A stretch of DNA of 64,000 bases from Fibrobacter sp. (GCA_012513915.1 JAAZBG010000047.1:1-64000); one strand, 5' to 3'. Numbered from the stretch's first letter, positions 1-9,075 are shown. Program-made: numbers and translations. Notes: generated by a model from the sequence alone, not told the origin.

Positions 1-432
1 AAAAATGTCGCAGTCGTGCTGGAGACAACTTCCGGTCAGGGATCCAATGTCGGTTACCGTTTTGAACATCTTGCGCATATCATAAATGGTGTTGATGATA
101 AAAAGAGAGTCGGGGTGTGTATCGATACCTGCCATATCTTTTCTGCCGGATACGATATCAGAACCGAAAAAGGGTATCATCAGGTGATGGATGAGTTTGA
201 CAAGGTGGTAGGATTTAAGTATCTCATGGGTATGCATTTGAATGACTCCAAGGGTAAACATGGCAGTCATCTTGACAGACATCATAGTCTCGGTCAGGGA
301 GAACTCGGGCTTGAGCCGTTCAGGCTGATCATGAACGATTCACGGCTTGATGGCATTCCGTTGATACTCGAGACTATTGATGAAAGCATCTGGGCTGAGG
401 AGATAAAGCTGCTCTATTCGTTTGTACAATGA
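1..432 (+). CDS. nfo: Endonuclease IV (AP endonuclease), C-terminal part
   Basis: Base-excision repair enzyme that cuts the backbone 5' of abasic sites. The reading frame is open from base 1, so the N-terminal half lies outside the window; about 143 residues remain. The visible part carries the family's metal-binding core: LETTSGQG (second-half Glu), [13 protein letters not shown] (Asp and His), HLNDSKG, then [12 protein letters not shown] and a terminal ILETID. These are the motifs that hold the three zinc ions in Nfo. The frame ends at TGA 430-432, about 48 bases before the glycosyltransferase gene. Recognition is by motif order, which is distinctive; the only limit is the missing start. 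Confidence 0.93.
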   Translation, partial: KNVAVVLETTSGQGSNVGYRFEHLAHIINGVDDKKRVGVCIDTCHIFSAGYDIRTEKGYHQVMDEFDKVVGFKYLMGMHLNDSKGKHGSHLDRHHSLGQGELGLEPFRLIMNDSRLDGIPLILETIDESIWAEEIKLLYSFVQ

Positions 433-479
433 GAGCTGCATTTTTCCTGGTCACTTTTATGTAAGGAACTGGATAAAAA

Positions 480-1658
480 ATGAAAATCTGTATTATAGGA
501 TCCGTCTACCCCAGGTTTCAGGATGATACTGAAGTTCCATGGCTTCGAAGAACTGTCAATGAACTTGTTGCCTGTGGTCATGATGTAACCGTGTTTGTAC
601 CGTCATTCAGGGGATTGAAATCACATACCATTGATGGTGTCAGGGTAAAACGGTTCAGGTACTTCTTTTCAAAGTGGGAAGATCTGACCGGTGAAGAGGG
701 TGGCGTTAACAAGATTCATAAATTTCATTATAAATTACTGACCATACTCTACATTGTTGCAGGATCAACCGGGTTGGCATTGCTTAACAGAAAAGAAAAA
801 TACGATATACTTCATGTAAACTGGCCTTTTCCTCATGGCATATTCAGTACGTTTGCGCTGCTTTTCAGGAAAACAAAAGTCATCCTGAATTTCCACGGGG
901 CTGAATTATTGCTTGCAAAGCGATTCGGTTTTGTCAAATTATTTCTTAAATATTTTATTGTGCACGCTGATGCAATAATCGTGAATTCATCATTTACAGG
1001 AAAGAATGTGAGATCAATTTACAATAAACCTGTAACTATAATCCCCTATGGGACAACCATTGAACCATCATCCCAACAGGAGAAGAAAAAAAGCGGGAGG
1101 CATGTTTTCAGTTTAGGGCGAATGATTGAGCGAAAGGGGTTCAAGTACCTTGTTGAAGCAATGAGTATTGTTGTCAGGGAATTCCCTGATGCAAAGCTTA
1201 CAATTGCGGGTGGCGGGCCACAGAGAGATCAGTTGATAGAACAGGTAAAAACACTGGGTCTCGAGAACAGTGTTTTTCTTCCCGGTAAAGTACCATCAGC
1301 GACGCTTAATGAACTGTTTACTAATGCTGATATGTTTGTGTTACCGGCGATTGTTGACAAAAATGGTGATACTGAGGGGTTGGGAGTTGTACTTGTTGAA
1401 GCAATGACCTATAAATTACCGGTAATTGCCAGTAATGTCGGTGGAATTCCGGATGTAATAATTCCGAAAGTATCGGGAGTACTTGTAGAAGAAAAAAATG
1501 CACAATCACTTGCAGATGCAATTGTTGATTTTATGCGAAATCCTGATTCAATGAAACAGGTAGGGGACATGGGTTTCTCGTTCATATCGAAAGAATTTAC
1601 ATGGAATAAAGTAATCGACGATATGGATAGATTGTATAGAAAAGTGGTAAATAATTAA
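480..1658 (+). CDS. Glycosyltransferase family 4 (group 1)
   Basis: A 392-residue GT-B fold glycosyltransferase, probably cytosolic and acting on cell-surface glycan or glycolipid. The N-terminal acceptor domain opens with MKICIIGSVYPRFQDD and continues with a GHDVTVFVP strand. The C-terminal nucleotide-sugar domain shows GRMIERKGFKYLVEA, then the acidic EGLGVVLVEAMTYKLPVIAS stretch (the E-x7-E motif of GT4 enzymes) and VGGIPDVI. Full family length. It stands alone between nfo and the FecR-barrel gene, with no other polysaccharide genes nearby, so donor and acceptor cannot be guessed. The ATG start follows an A-rich stretch without a good Shine-Dalgarno. Confidence 0.88.
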   Translation: MKICIIGSVYPRFQDDTEVPWLRRTVNELVACGHDVTVFVPSFRGLKSHTIDGVRVKRFRYFFSKWEDLTGEEGGVNKIHKFHYKLLTILYIVAGSTGLALLNRKEKYDILHVNWPFPHGIFSTFALLFRKTKVILNFHGAELLLAKRFGFVKLFLKYFIVHADAIIVNSSFTGKNVRSIYNKPVTIIPYGTTIEPSSQQEKKKSGRHVFSLGRMIERKGFKYLVEAMSIVVREFPDAKLTIAGGGPQRDQLIEQVKTLGLENSVFLPGKVPSATLNELFTNADMFVLPAIVDKNGDTEGLGVVLVEAMTYKLPVIASNVGGIPDVIIPKVSGVLVEEKNAQSLADAIVDFMRNPDSMKQVGDMGFSFISKEFTWNKVIDDMDRLYRKVVNN

Positions 1659-1721
1659 TGCATTTTTGCATATTTTCAGGAACGAATGGCCGCTAAGTAT
1701 TGTCTGATAGTACAAAACTAT

Positions 1722-1749
1722 TTGAGAATTTAGTGAAATTAAGTATAAT
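1722..1749 (+). promoter_or_regulatory. Putative sigma70-type promoter for the FecR-barrel gene
   Basis: TTGAGA (1722-1727) and a perfect TATAAT (1744-1749) are separated by 16 bases, about 85 bases upstream of the start at 1834. Both hexamers are seen directly; the start of transcription is inferred. Confidence 0.5.
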
Positions 1750-1833
1750 AGCATATACTGCCAGTGTAAAATCTTTTGATGGCGGACCTGATGCAGGATA
1801 TCGTTTTTATATCAAGTCAAGGGAGGGTTTGAA

Positions 1834-4149
1834 ATGAATCGCCTCATGTGTTTAATCGTTGCTGTTGTTGTCGGGTATGTCAGTGTAAGTAATGCAGCAC
1901 TGGCATGTAAAGTGACAGCTGGTCAGATATCGGTGGCAAACGCTGCCGGCAAAAATAGTGCTGAAAACATACAGACAATTGAATTCGGAGATACAGTATC
2001 GCTTGGTGTAAATGATCTGGCCGAATTGACATTGGAAAAAAATACACGGCTTCTGCTGAAAGGCCCTCTTTCAGCAGTTATTACAAATGAAAATTCTGTT
2101 CTTCGGGTTGCACTTGATGATGGACAGGTGCTGCTTGACCGCAAGCTGCCCTATGAGTTCAGTTCAATTCAGATTGCTACCCGCGGTGGATATGTTTTTC
2201 AACCGCTTGGAACAGCCGCTGCTGTGAGAACATCAAAAACATCATATCCTGCAACAGCAGTGATTCGTGGCAAAATGAAAATGCAGGCGCCAACAGGGGA
2301 ATCAATTATTGTTGATAAGGGAAATTCAGGGAGTATTGATAAAAACGGCAACCTGGTTACAGAGATACTCTCAGCTGATGCTGTAAGGACACTGCAGTCA
2401 TGGGGAAACATAGCTGCTACAGACGATATACAGCCATCACCTGATACACAAGTATCAGCAAAGCCTGTGACAACATTGGAGCCTGTAAAACAGGACGTTG
2501 CTCCTGCTTCTCAAATGGCACAATCGGACAATCAGACAGTTTCTGAACCTGTACATAACGTTGCGCCATCAGATAACGTTCAGACACAAGCTGTCAGCAC
2601 TGGCAGTACTGTTGCTTCATCAACGCCGCAGGCTGCACCTGAAGATGAAGAGTCTGGTGACATAAAAAGTAATAGTAATGATAATGCTGATAAAAAAGAT
2701 GCTATAAGGAGCGAAGAACCTCAGAAACCTCAATGGGAAATCAGTGCCGGTACCGTAACTGTTGACAATAAGCAGTGGACCAGAGTTGCGGTTGGTGTTG
2801 ATGTACCTATCTGGAAATTCGGTGTTTTCTTTGATCTGGAGCTCTTTATTGACGATAAGGGTAAGTTTTCAGATAAAGGATGGAACTTTGATGATGACTG
2901 GCTTGATGCATTGTCAAGGAAAATACGGTATGTCCGGTTTGGGCGGGAGAACGATCCACTGTTTATAAAAGTTGGCGGCTTGTCAAATGTCACACTTGGG
3001 TATGGTTTCCTGATGGACCGGTTTACCAATATGCTTCATTACCCGGATGATAAGCAATTGGGTTTACAGTTGTATCTTAACAAAGTGACACCAATCGGGG
3101 TTACACTTCAGACTGTTGTTGCAGATTTCAAGGATTTTAAAAATGATGGCGGCGTTGTTGGTGCCCGTCTTGCGCTGACACCTTTAAAATCAAGCAGTAT
3201 TCCACTGCTCAACAGATTGACATTTGGAGGATCGTATGTAGTGGATATCAACCAGTATGCACCTGCAAGAAAATGGGACATCGAAATGCCCCGCTCGCTG
3301 AGAGCATACAGATACTTAAGAAATCTCAATGTTGATTCAATTACTGCTGTTGATAGCAGCAGATCATTTACAGGTAGTGATCCTCTGGCAGATTCTGTTG
3401 TATATGCCCGTGAAGTAAACGCGAAGTCAATGACAGATCAGTTCGGGCTTTTTGGAGGTGATGTCGGATTACCGCTTATTACTACTAATTTGTTAAGCCT
3501 TGATCTCTATGGGCAGGCTGGTATCAGAGAGGATAATGAACACGGTTGGGGCTTTGGTGCTCCCGGTGTTTCACTTAAGGTATGGAGATTGTGGGGAAAT
3601 GTCGAATATCGTCATGTTGAGGGAAAATTCACACCGGGGTATTTCGGATCTTATTACCTTGACGAACGTCTTTTAAGAAAACCCGAAATTTCAACCAAAG
3701 AGATGCGTCTTTATGATGATGATTTGAATGGCGTGTTTGGCAGGCTTGGTTTTGATATTGCAGGGGTGCTTGTTATTGATGGAGCGTATCAATATATGGT
3801 TGGAACCAAGGATAAAAATTATAAAGATCAACGTTTTGAGGGAATTGCTGCAATCGGCGATCTGATTGTCAAAAAGATACCAAAGGTTAGTAAAGCAGAG
3901 ATGTATATACAGAAAACCAATATCGGTAGTACTCTTGTCAAGTATGACTCTGTCAGCAGGAACGCTACCTATGATAAGTTTTTCGAAAAAACACCATCGC
4001 TTTACTGGGGATACAGAGTCGGATTTGCAATTACGGAGGGGGCTGCGTTGATTTTTGATACGCGGTATGGCTATAAATGCAATAGCAGTAATCCGTTTAA
4101 TTTTGTACCTTATAATAACATAAGTATACAAACAGCCATTACATTTTAA
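1834..4149 (+). CDS. FecR-domain protein fused to an outer-membrane beta-barrel-like region
   Basis: A 771-residue exported protein of unknown function. Residues 1-24 form a signal peptide. Residues about 40-180 resemble the FecR/periplasmic sensing domain (pattern FGDTVSLG, LTLEKNTRLLLKGP, DDGQVLLDR, VRGKMKM-like strands). A long Ser/Thr/Gln/Pro-rich linker runs from about 190 to 300. The rest (about 300-771) is made of alternating aromatic/polar strands with many Gly and Asp turns and ends in a strand finishing IQTAITF, the terminal-Phe signature typical of outer-membrane barrels. FecR domains normally sit on anti-sigma factors, so a fusion to a barrel is unusual. Shine-Dalgarno AAGGGAGGG precedes the ATG. 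No sigma factor gene is adjacent. The barrel call is by pattern, not homology. Confidence 0.6.
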   Translation: MNRLMCLIVAVVVGYVSVSNAALACKVTAGQISVANAAGKNSAENIQTIEFGDTVSLGVNDLAELTLEKNTRLLLKGPLSAVITNENSVLRVALDDGQVLLDRKLPYEFSSIQIATRGGYVFQPLGTAAAVRTSKTSYPATAVIRGKMKMQAPTGESIIVDKGNSGSIDKNGNLVTEILSADAVRTLQSWGNIAATDDIQPSPDTQVSAKPVTTLEPVKQDVAPASQMAQSDNQTVSEPVHNVAPSDNVQTQAVSTGSTVASSTPQAAPEDEESGDIKSNSNDNADKKDAIRSEEPQKPQWEISAGTVTVDNKQWTRVAVGVDVPIWKFGVFFDLELFIDDKGKFSDKGWNFDDDWLDALSRKIRYVRFGRENDPLFIKVGGLSNVTLGYGFLMDRFTNMLHYPDDKQLGLQLYLNKVTPIGVTLQTVVADFKDFKNDGGVVGARLALTPLKSSSIPLLNRLTFGGSYVVDINQYAPARKWDIEMPRSLRAYRYLRNLNVDSITAVDSSRSFTGSDPLADSVVYAREVNAKSMTDQFGLFGGDVGLPLITTNLLSLDLYGQAGIREDNEHGWGFGAPGVSLKVWRLWGNVEYRHVEGKFTPGYFGSYYLDERLLRKPEISTKEMRLYDDDLNGVFGRLGFDIAGVLVIDGAYQYMVGTKDKNYKDQRFEGIAAIGDLIVKKIPKVSKAEMYIQKTNIGSTLVKYDSVSRNATYDKFFEKTPSLYWGYRVGFAITEGAALIFDTRYGYKCNSSNPFNFVPYNNISIQTAITF

Positions 4150-4234
4150 GGTTAATTGCTTGTAGTGCATAAAAATAGAATATGTACTACAAGTACCATT
4201 AGTACGATTTAAGGTTTGAGAGTACAGGAAAAGC

Positions 4235-5719
4235 ATGAGTTATCAATCGCCCATGATGAAACGGGTGAAAGGCACCTACGGAGTTCGGCGTTACATACCA
4301 CGAAAAGGTCTTATCAGAATACTGCTGGTAATAATTGGCATTGTTGTTGGTACCAATCTTTTTTTATCCTTTTCAAATAAGAGTAAGCATAAAACCGGTA
4401 AACCGGAAGCCGAAAAACAAAAACAGGAAAAAGTCAAAAAAAAAGAGGGCCGCAATAAAAATAAGGAACTAAAACAGCCCGGGAAAAATAGTGGAGAAAG
4501 TAAAGCTCCCGGTATCACGTATGCATTATCGTTTGATGATGTCGCAAAGCTTGTTCGGCAGAATGCCGATTCGCTGACTTTCGGGGTAGCTGCACTGCGG
4601 GAGGGAAATCGAAGTATTTATACTCATTACTCACTGGATTCATCACTACAGGCATTAGGAAAACGTCTTTTAAAACGGTATCACCCAAAATACGGTGCCA
4701 TTGTTGCTATAGATCCAACAAGCGGCAGAGTTCTTTCATTGCTTTCATACACAAATGATTCTGTCCCGGCCATCGCACCTGACCTTTATTGCAGAAGCAT
4801 TTTCCCTGCGGCATCAGTGTTTAAAACAGTTACTGCTGCAGCCGCAATAGAGAATGCCGGCTATTCATCCGAAACTATTGTACGTCATGTAGGTAAAAAA
4901 TCGACATTATATAGATATCAGTTGTCAAAGGAAATTGAAAATTTTACAGAATTTCCTTTTGGAGATGCGTATGCGCATTCAGTTAACGCTGTTTTTGCAC
5001 GAATCGCACTATTTGCTCTGGGGGAGACTGCGATTATTGAGACTGGTAATAAATTGGGTTTTAACACCGATATTCCGTTTGAGCTTCCGTGTGAAAATTC
5101 GGTTTTGATTGCTACTGATTCGATATTTAATCTGGCGGAACTCTCATCCGGTTTTAATGAAAACACCCGGATAAGTGCACTTCATGGGGCTATGATTGCA
5201 GGTGCAATCTGTGAAAACGGAACGATGTATAAACCGTTTGTTGTTGACAGTGTGACTTCGGTTGATAATTCAATTCTATACAGAAATACAAAGAGTGAAT
5301 GGAGAACTCCCTTAAAGGAAGGAACCAGCCGTGAATTACGGGAAATGATGCAGGCTGTTGTAAGAAAAGGAACCGCGCGAAAATCATTTAATCTTATTCG
5401 AAAAACATCAGCCTTTGACACTCTTGAGTATGGCGGAAAAACCGGTTCTGTTGACAAAGATACAACCGGACGGGTAGACTGGTTTGTTGGATTTGTTCGA
5501 AACCCGGGCAATCCAAAGGAGCGTATGGCAGTAGGCGTTGTTACAGTACATGGCGCAAATTGGACAGTTCATTCAAGTTATATAGCAGCAGAATATTTTA
5601 GAAACTATATCGGACAGATAAGGAAGAGGGAAAAAATCAGAAACGATTCATTAAAAACAGTCCTGGCAAACACGCCTGAAAGTGGTTTGGAAATGCACGC
5701 AGAGAATTACGGGAAGTAA
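4235..5719 (+). CDS. Penicillin-binding protein transpeptidase, single-pass membrane
   Basis: A 494-residue D,D-transpeptidase-type enzyme for peptidoglycan. A cytoplasmic basic N-terminus is followed by one membrane helix (about 27-46), then a very Lys/Glu-rich linker (about 48-95). The catalytic domain has all three active-site motifs: SVFK (Ser194, Lys197), SVN (249-251) and KTG (402-404). There is no glycosyltransferase domain and no room for the usual class B dimerisation domain, so it is smaller than PBP2 or PBP3 (FtsI). The closing residues lie two bases before era. It could be a minor or class-specific PBP; substrate role is not evident from context. Confidence 0.85.
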   Translation: MSYQSPMMKRVKGTYGVRRYIPRKGLIRILLVIIGIVVGTNLFLSFSNKSKHKTGKPEAEKQKQEKVKKKEGRNKNKELKQPGKNSGESKAPGITYALSFDDVAKLVRQNADSLTFGVAALREGNRSIYTHYSLDSSLQALGKRLLKRYHPKYGAIVAIDPTSGRVLSLLSYTNDSVPAIAPDLYCRSIFPAASVFKTVTAAAAIENAGYSSETIVRHVGKKSTLYRYQLSKEIENFTEFPFGDAYAHSVNAVFARIALFALGETAIIETGNKLGFNTDIPFELPCENSVLIATDSIFNLAELSSGFNENTRISALHGAMIAGAICENGTMYKPFVVDSVTSVDNSILYRNTKSEWRTPLKEGTSRELREMMQAVVRKGTARKSFNLIRKTSAFDTLEYGGKTGSVDKDTTGRVDWFVGFVRNPGNPKERMAVGVVTVHGANWTVHSSYIAAEYFRNYIGQIRKREKIRNDSLKTVLANTPESGLEMHAENYGK

Positions 5720-5721
5720 CA

Positions 5722-6630
5722 ATGGAAAATATAAAAATTTACAAATCAGGTTTTATTGCACTGATGGGAAGACCCAACAGCGGGAAATCAACATTGATGA
5801 ATTGTGTCATTGGTGAACAGCTCTCAGTTGTTACTCCCTTACCACAGACAACTCGTCAGAATCTAAAAGGCATTTATACAACAGATTCAATGCAGCTCAT
5901 TTTTGTTGATACTCCGGGAATACATAAAGGGAAATATGTTTTTAATGATTCAATGATCCATGAAGTTCAGAATGTCATTAAAGAGAAGGGGCTTGATGTT
6001 ATCTGTTATATGGTTGATGTCTCCCGTGAATTTGGTGAGGAAGAAGACACAGTGGCATCAATAATAGGATGTGCCGGTGTTCAAACGATAATTGTTTTTA
6101 ACAAAATTGACATAAATAAAAAATATGAAGATGTAAAGAATGCATTTTTCGAAAAGTATCCACAATTCAAAGAACTTCCGGCGATCTGCATTTCTGCAAA
6201 TAGTGATACCGCAAAAGAGCAGTTTCTTAAAGTCGTGGAACCTTTTATTCCACCAGGGCCACAGTATTTCGATCAGGATGATATGACCGATGCAAATATG
6301 CGGTTCTTTGCATCAGAGTATATCAGAAAGCAGATAATTCTTACTACCAAAGATGAAGTTCCTCATGCTGTGTTTGTGGAAATTGAATCATACAAAGAAC
6401 ATGGTGATACGCACATAATTCAGGCTGTAATTCATGTTGAGACAACCGGACAACGCGGAATTATTGTTGGTAAAGGTGGCGCTGGTATTACCCGTATTCG
6501 AAAAACAGCCGCAAAAGAATTAGAAAAACTTGTGCAGGCAAAGGTTCAATTAACCTGTCACATTAAAATAACTCCCAAATGGCGCGATAACGAACGGTTT
6601 CTCAAATTTATGGGAATGCCTGTAAAGTAA
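5722..6630 (+). CDS. era: GTPase Era
   Basis: Essential GTPase that binds the 3' end of 16S rRNA during 30S assembly. G1 is GRPNSGKST (16-24), G3 is DTPG (63-66), followed by HKGKY, and G4 is NKID. The C-terminal KH domain has the RGIIVGKGGAGITRI loop (around residues 235-250) and ends KFMGMPVK. At 302 residues it is full length. It follows the PBP gene by two bases, so they are likely co-transcribed, and a strong terminator lies just after the stop codon. Confidence 0.96.
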   Translation: MENIKIYKSGFIALMGRPNSGKSTLMNCVIGEQLSVVTPLPQTTRQNLKGIYTTDSMQLIFVDTPGIHKGKYVFNDSMIHEVQNVIKEKGLDVICYMVDVSREFGEEEDTVASIIGCAGVQTIIVFNKIDINKKYEDVKNAFFEKYPQFKELPAICISANSDTAKEQFLKVVEPFIPPGPQYFDQDDMTDANMRFFASEYIRKQIILTTKDEVPHAVFVEIESYKEHGDTHIIQAVIHVETTGQRGIIVGKGGAGITRIRKTAAKELEKLVQAKVQLTCHIKITPKWRDNERFLKFMGMPVK

Positions 6631-6634
6631 AAAA

Positions 6635-6674
6635 CATTATATAAAAGAGACTGTGGTGTCTCTTTTATATAATG
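6635..6674. terminator. Bidirectional intrinsic terminator between era and the convergent orphan gene
   Basis: A perfect 17-bp inverted repeat (6635-6651 with 6658-6674) with a 6-base loop. The stem core GAGAC/GTCTC is followed by TTTTATAT on both strands, so it can end transcription from either side. It lies between two convergent stop codons. Confidence 0.87.
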
Positions 6675-6684
6675 CATGAGTAAA

Positions 6685-7194
6685 CTATGCTGTTACTAAT
6701 GCTTCCTCATTTTTTTCTTCATGAGCAGGCACTGCACGATTCCCGCTTGCCATTGAAATAAGCGTATAAAGAGCTTTACGCGCATTTGTCGCGCTCTCAT
6801 CAGACTTGTAGTGCAACCAGATCTGACGTTGTTTTTCGTCAGTGCATGTATCAATATTCAGGATAATCGCATGGGTACAGTTCTGTTGAGGTTTCTTAAG
6901 GGTAATTACTTTACTAAATGATGTAACACGGGAAACATCAATAATGTCACCGGCATTCTTAAACAGTTTCCTGCCATATTCTCCAAGTTGTTTCTCAAGT
7001 GAATCATGAGCTGTTTTTGCAGCTTCCTCATCTCTGTAATTACAATACATGACACTTGATGATGTAATTATTTTGAATGAGTGGGTACTTTCACCTTTTC
7101 TGTTTTCTGCTGATATCTCGAAAACAGAGCCAACGTAGACAATGTGGGAAAGTGGAAAACTTTCAGAATAGGTACTGAAAATGGTAATGCTCAT
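6685..7194 (-). CDS. Orphan protein with an internal domain duplication
   Basis: Not recognised. The start is placed at the ATG at 7194, which has AAGGAG five bases upstream; a longer in-frame version begins at 7239 but has no ribosome site. The 169-residue product has no signal peptide or membrane helix. It appears to hold two copies of one module, each several beta strands then a helix: the helices YRDEEAAKTAHDSLEKQL (53-70) and YKSDESATNARKALYTLI (129-146) align, and each is preceded by hydrophobic strands ending in a Y/H-rich edge. A charged Glu/Ala tail closes it. The layout recalls small nucleic-acid or nucleotide-binding ferredoxin-like folds, but that is a guess. Confidence 0.7.
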   Translation of the reverse strand: MSITIFSTYSESFPLSHIVYVGSVFEISAENRKGESTHSFKIITSSSVMYCNYRDEEAAKTAHDSLEKQLGEYGRKLFKNAGDIIDVSRVTSFSKVITLKKPQQNCTHAIILNIDTCTDEKQRQIWLHYKSDESATNARKALYTLISMASGNRAVPAHEEKNEEALVTA

Positions 7195-7534
7195 ATGAGC
7201 TCCTTTGGATGAAGGTACAGATGATTTACTGCATAACAACTTTTGTTATGTGTATTACTGACAATGTTCCCTGAAAAGGTCTGAGCGGAAACATGTTTCT
7301 GCAAATCAAATAATATGCCAATGAAAAAATAACCCTGTTTGTGCTGGAAATTGCATATTTTGACTAATTATTACACATAGGGACAAATTATTTTAACACA
7401 TATTTCTCAAATCAGGAGCAATACATTCCAATTATGAGAAGCACAAAAAAAATGATTGAGATCAAGATTCCTGCCTCAACCTTAACCTCAACCTTAACCT
7501 CAACCTTAACCTCTCTTTATCATGGAGTATTCTG
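7195..7534. other. Divergent intergenic region with a 12-base tandem repeat
   Basis: This 340-base stretch separates the divergent orphan gene and the SpoU methyltransferase gene and should hold both promoters. It is AT-rich. The only clear structure is the tandem repeat at 7474-7513, described separately. No credible small ORF or RNA gene is seen. Confidence 0.6.
7474..7513. repeat. Tandem repeat, unit CCTCAACCTTAA, 3.3 copies
   Basis: Three exact 12-base units (7474-7485, 7486-7497, 7498-7509) and a partial fourth. Each unit is two related hexamers, CTCAAC and CTTAAC. It ends about 20 bases before the methyltransferase start. A related run occurs upstream of ung at 62849-62878. Confidence 0.9.
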
Positions 7535-8365
7535 TTGATTAACAAGATCGAGTATGTAACAACAATGGACTTTGATGGTGTTGAGGATTATCTTACATTA
7601 AAACGGCCTATGTCACATTACGAAAAGGGAATTGCAGTTATCGAAGGTGATAAGGTTGTTGCCCGTTTTCTGGCAAGTTCATTTGAGCTGGTATCAATTC
7701 TCTTAACAAATACATGGTTTGACATTTACAAAGACAATCTTTCACGTCGCAAAGAAACAGTAAATGTCTATATTGCCGATACCAAAATGATCAGGTCGAT
7801 CGTTGGGTTCAATTATCATCAGGGAATAATTGCAATAGCAACAATCCCACCCGACAGATCTCTTGACAACGTTGTTAATGATGGGATGAATAGTCCTCTG
7901 CTTGTTGCTCTTGACAGGCTGGAAAGCGCTGAGAATACCGGAGCAATTGTTCGTAATTGTGCTGCGTGTGGTGTCGGGGCACTAATTGTTGGCGAGACAT
8001 CTGCTGATCCCTGGCTGCGAAGAGCGATTAGAAATTCGATGGGAACTGTTTTTAAGTTACCTGTTATTAAAAGTAAATCGCTTACTGATACATTACGTGT
8101 GTTGCGTGATATTTACCATTATAAAATTTACGGTGCCGCACTTGATAACAACAGTATCTCCCTTGAATGTGTTGACTTTACGGGTAATACATGTCTCGTT
8201 TTTGGTAACGAGGGTGCGGGCTTGTCTGATAGTGTTCTTGATCTGTGTGATGCCACTATTAGAATTCCTATGGCTTCCGGAGTCGATTCGTTTAATGTTG
8301 CATGCGCAAGCGCGATCATGACGTACGAAGCCGGCAGAAAAACGGGGCTCATGGTCAAAAAATAA
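7535..8365 (+). CDS. SpoU/TrmH-family RNA 2'-O-methyltransferase
   Basis: Knotted (SPOUT) methyltransferase that transfers methyl from SAM to ribose 2'-OH of rRNA or tRNA. The substrate-binding N-terminal part (1-105) is followed by the three SpoU motifs: RLESAENTGAIVRNCAACG (motif 1), LVFGNEGAGLSD (motif 2) and IRIPMASGVDSFNVACASAI (motif 3, knot). Length 276 is normal. The chosen start is TTG at 7535, seven bases after GGAG; an internal ATG at 7565 is an alternative. Exact target (RlmB-like or other) cannot be set from sequence alone. Confidence 0.9.
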   Translation: MINKIEYVTTMDFDGVEDYLTLKRPMSHYEKGIAVIEGDKVVARFLASSFELVSILLTNTWFDIYKDNLSRRKETVNVYIADTKMIRSIVGFNYHQGIIAIATIPPDRSLDNVVNDGMNSPLLVALDRLESAENTGAIVRNCAACGVGALIVGETSADPWLRRAIRNSMGTVFKLPVIKSKSLTDTLRVLRDIYHYKIYGAALDNNSISLECVDFTGNTCLVFGNEGAGLSDSVLDLCDATIRIPMASGVDSFNVACASAIMTYEAGRKTGLMVKK

Positions 8366-8705
8366 TGAAATACATAGTGTGTTGTGCTTACAGGTAGAAC
8401 CTGAATTTTTAAGAAACCGCTTACTATGCACAAATTAAAGATTCACAATGTGCTTTAGAAAAATCTTATATTTAGGGCGCAGGTACTGGACTGCGATTGA
8501 TGTTACAAGCGAAGGTACAGCACAACTGACTAAAAAGTACGCTGTAGTACGCAGTTATCAGGCCGTAATCGGTTTATAACTATAAGATATTCAAAGTGAT
8601 ACCGGTCTGGCATGATTAATAAGCTGATAGTGGTTTGAACGGCTGGCCTGTAAGTAATCATCAGTTGTCCATACTGACGGTATCACAATAAGGGAAGAGG
8701 TGGCA
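8366..8705. other. Intergenic region and leader upstream of queD
   Basis: A 340-base gap. The first 220 bases show a small CGCAG/CTGCG hairpin and a duplicated GTACGC, but no ORF. The last 110 bases hold the nested inverted repeats described separately. I do not see a consensus match to the known preQ1-I or preQ1-II riboswitches. Confidence 0.5.
8596..8686 (+). promoter_or_regulatory. Structured leader RNA candidate upstream of queDEC
   Basis: Two nested perfect inverted repeats: GTGATACCG (8596-8604) with CGGTATCAC (8678-8686), and inside it ATGATTA (8612-8618) with TAATCAT (8655-8661). The outer stem closes 19 bases before the queD start and just before its Shine-Dalgarno (GAAGAGG). The location before a queuosine-precursor operon makes a metabolite- or protein-sensing leader plausible. 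No U-tract terminator is present, so control at translation is more likely. The function is inferred. Confidence 0.4.
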
Positions 8706-9074
8706 ATGTTTGAAATTACAACTGAGGCAAGTTTTAGCGCAGCACATCGGTTAACAAATTACAGGGGACCTTGTGAGAATCTGCATGGACATAACTGGCT
8801 TGTAAAGGCAACGGTCCGGTGCAGTAAGCTTGATGAAGCGGGAATTGGCATCGATTTTAAGGTGCTTAAGAAAAAGCTCAAGGAGATAATTGATGAATTT
8901 GATCACAGGGATCTCAACGATGTTCTTGCATCTGTAAACCTTAATCCATCATCGGAGAACATAGCCCGGTTTATTTTTAGTAAGCTCAGGGAGTTGTTAT
9001 CTAATTGGGATGGTACAGTTGCCCGCGTGGAAGTTTACGAAACTCCCGGTAACTGTGCAGCATATTTTGAATAA
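8706..9074 (+). CDS. queD: 6-carboxytetrahydropterin synthase QueD
   Basis: Converts dihydroneopterin triphosphate to 6-carboxy-tetrahydropterin, the second step of preQ0/queuosine synthesis. Zinc ligands are His14, His27 and His29 (ASFSAAH and NLHGH), and the catalytic Cys23 sits in GPCENLHGH. A DHRDLND segment and the late VEVYETPG Glu complete the fold. Start ATG 8706 is five bases after GAGG; the upstream GTG at 8700 would overlap that site. At 122 residues it is family length. The stop codon is one base from the queE start, so the three que genes form an operon. Confidence 0.95.
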   Translation: MFEITTEASFSAAHRLTNYRGPCENLHGHNWLVKATVRCSKLDEAGIGIDFKVLKKKLKEIIDEFDHRDLNDVLASVNLNPSSENIARFIFSKLRELLSNWDGTVARVEVYETPGNCAAYFE

Positions 9075-9075
9075 A

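Noticed and set aside
3691-4236. 181-codon minus-strand frame
   Set aside because: Lies opposite the barrel gene; sequence lacks domain features and follows the opposite strand's codons.
8440-8590. Canonical preQ1-I riboswitch before queD
   Set aside because: Small hairpins are present, but the short stem followed by the conserved A-rich pseudoknot tail is not.
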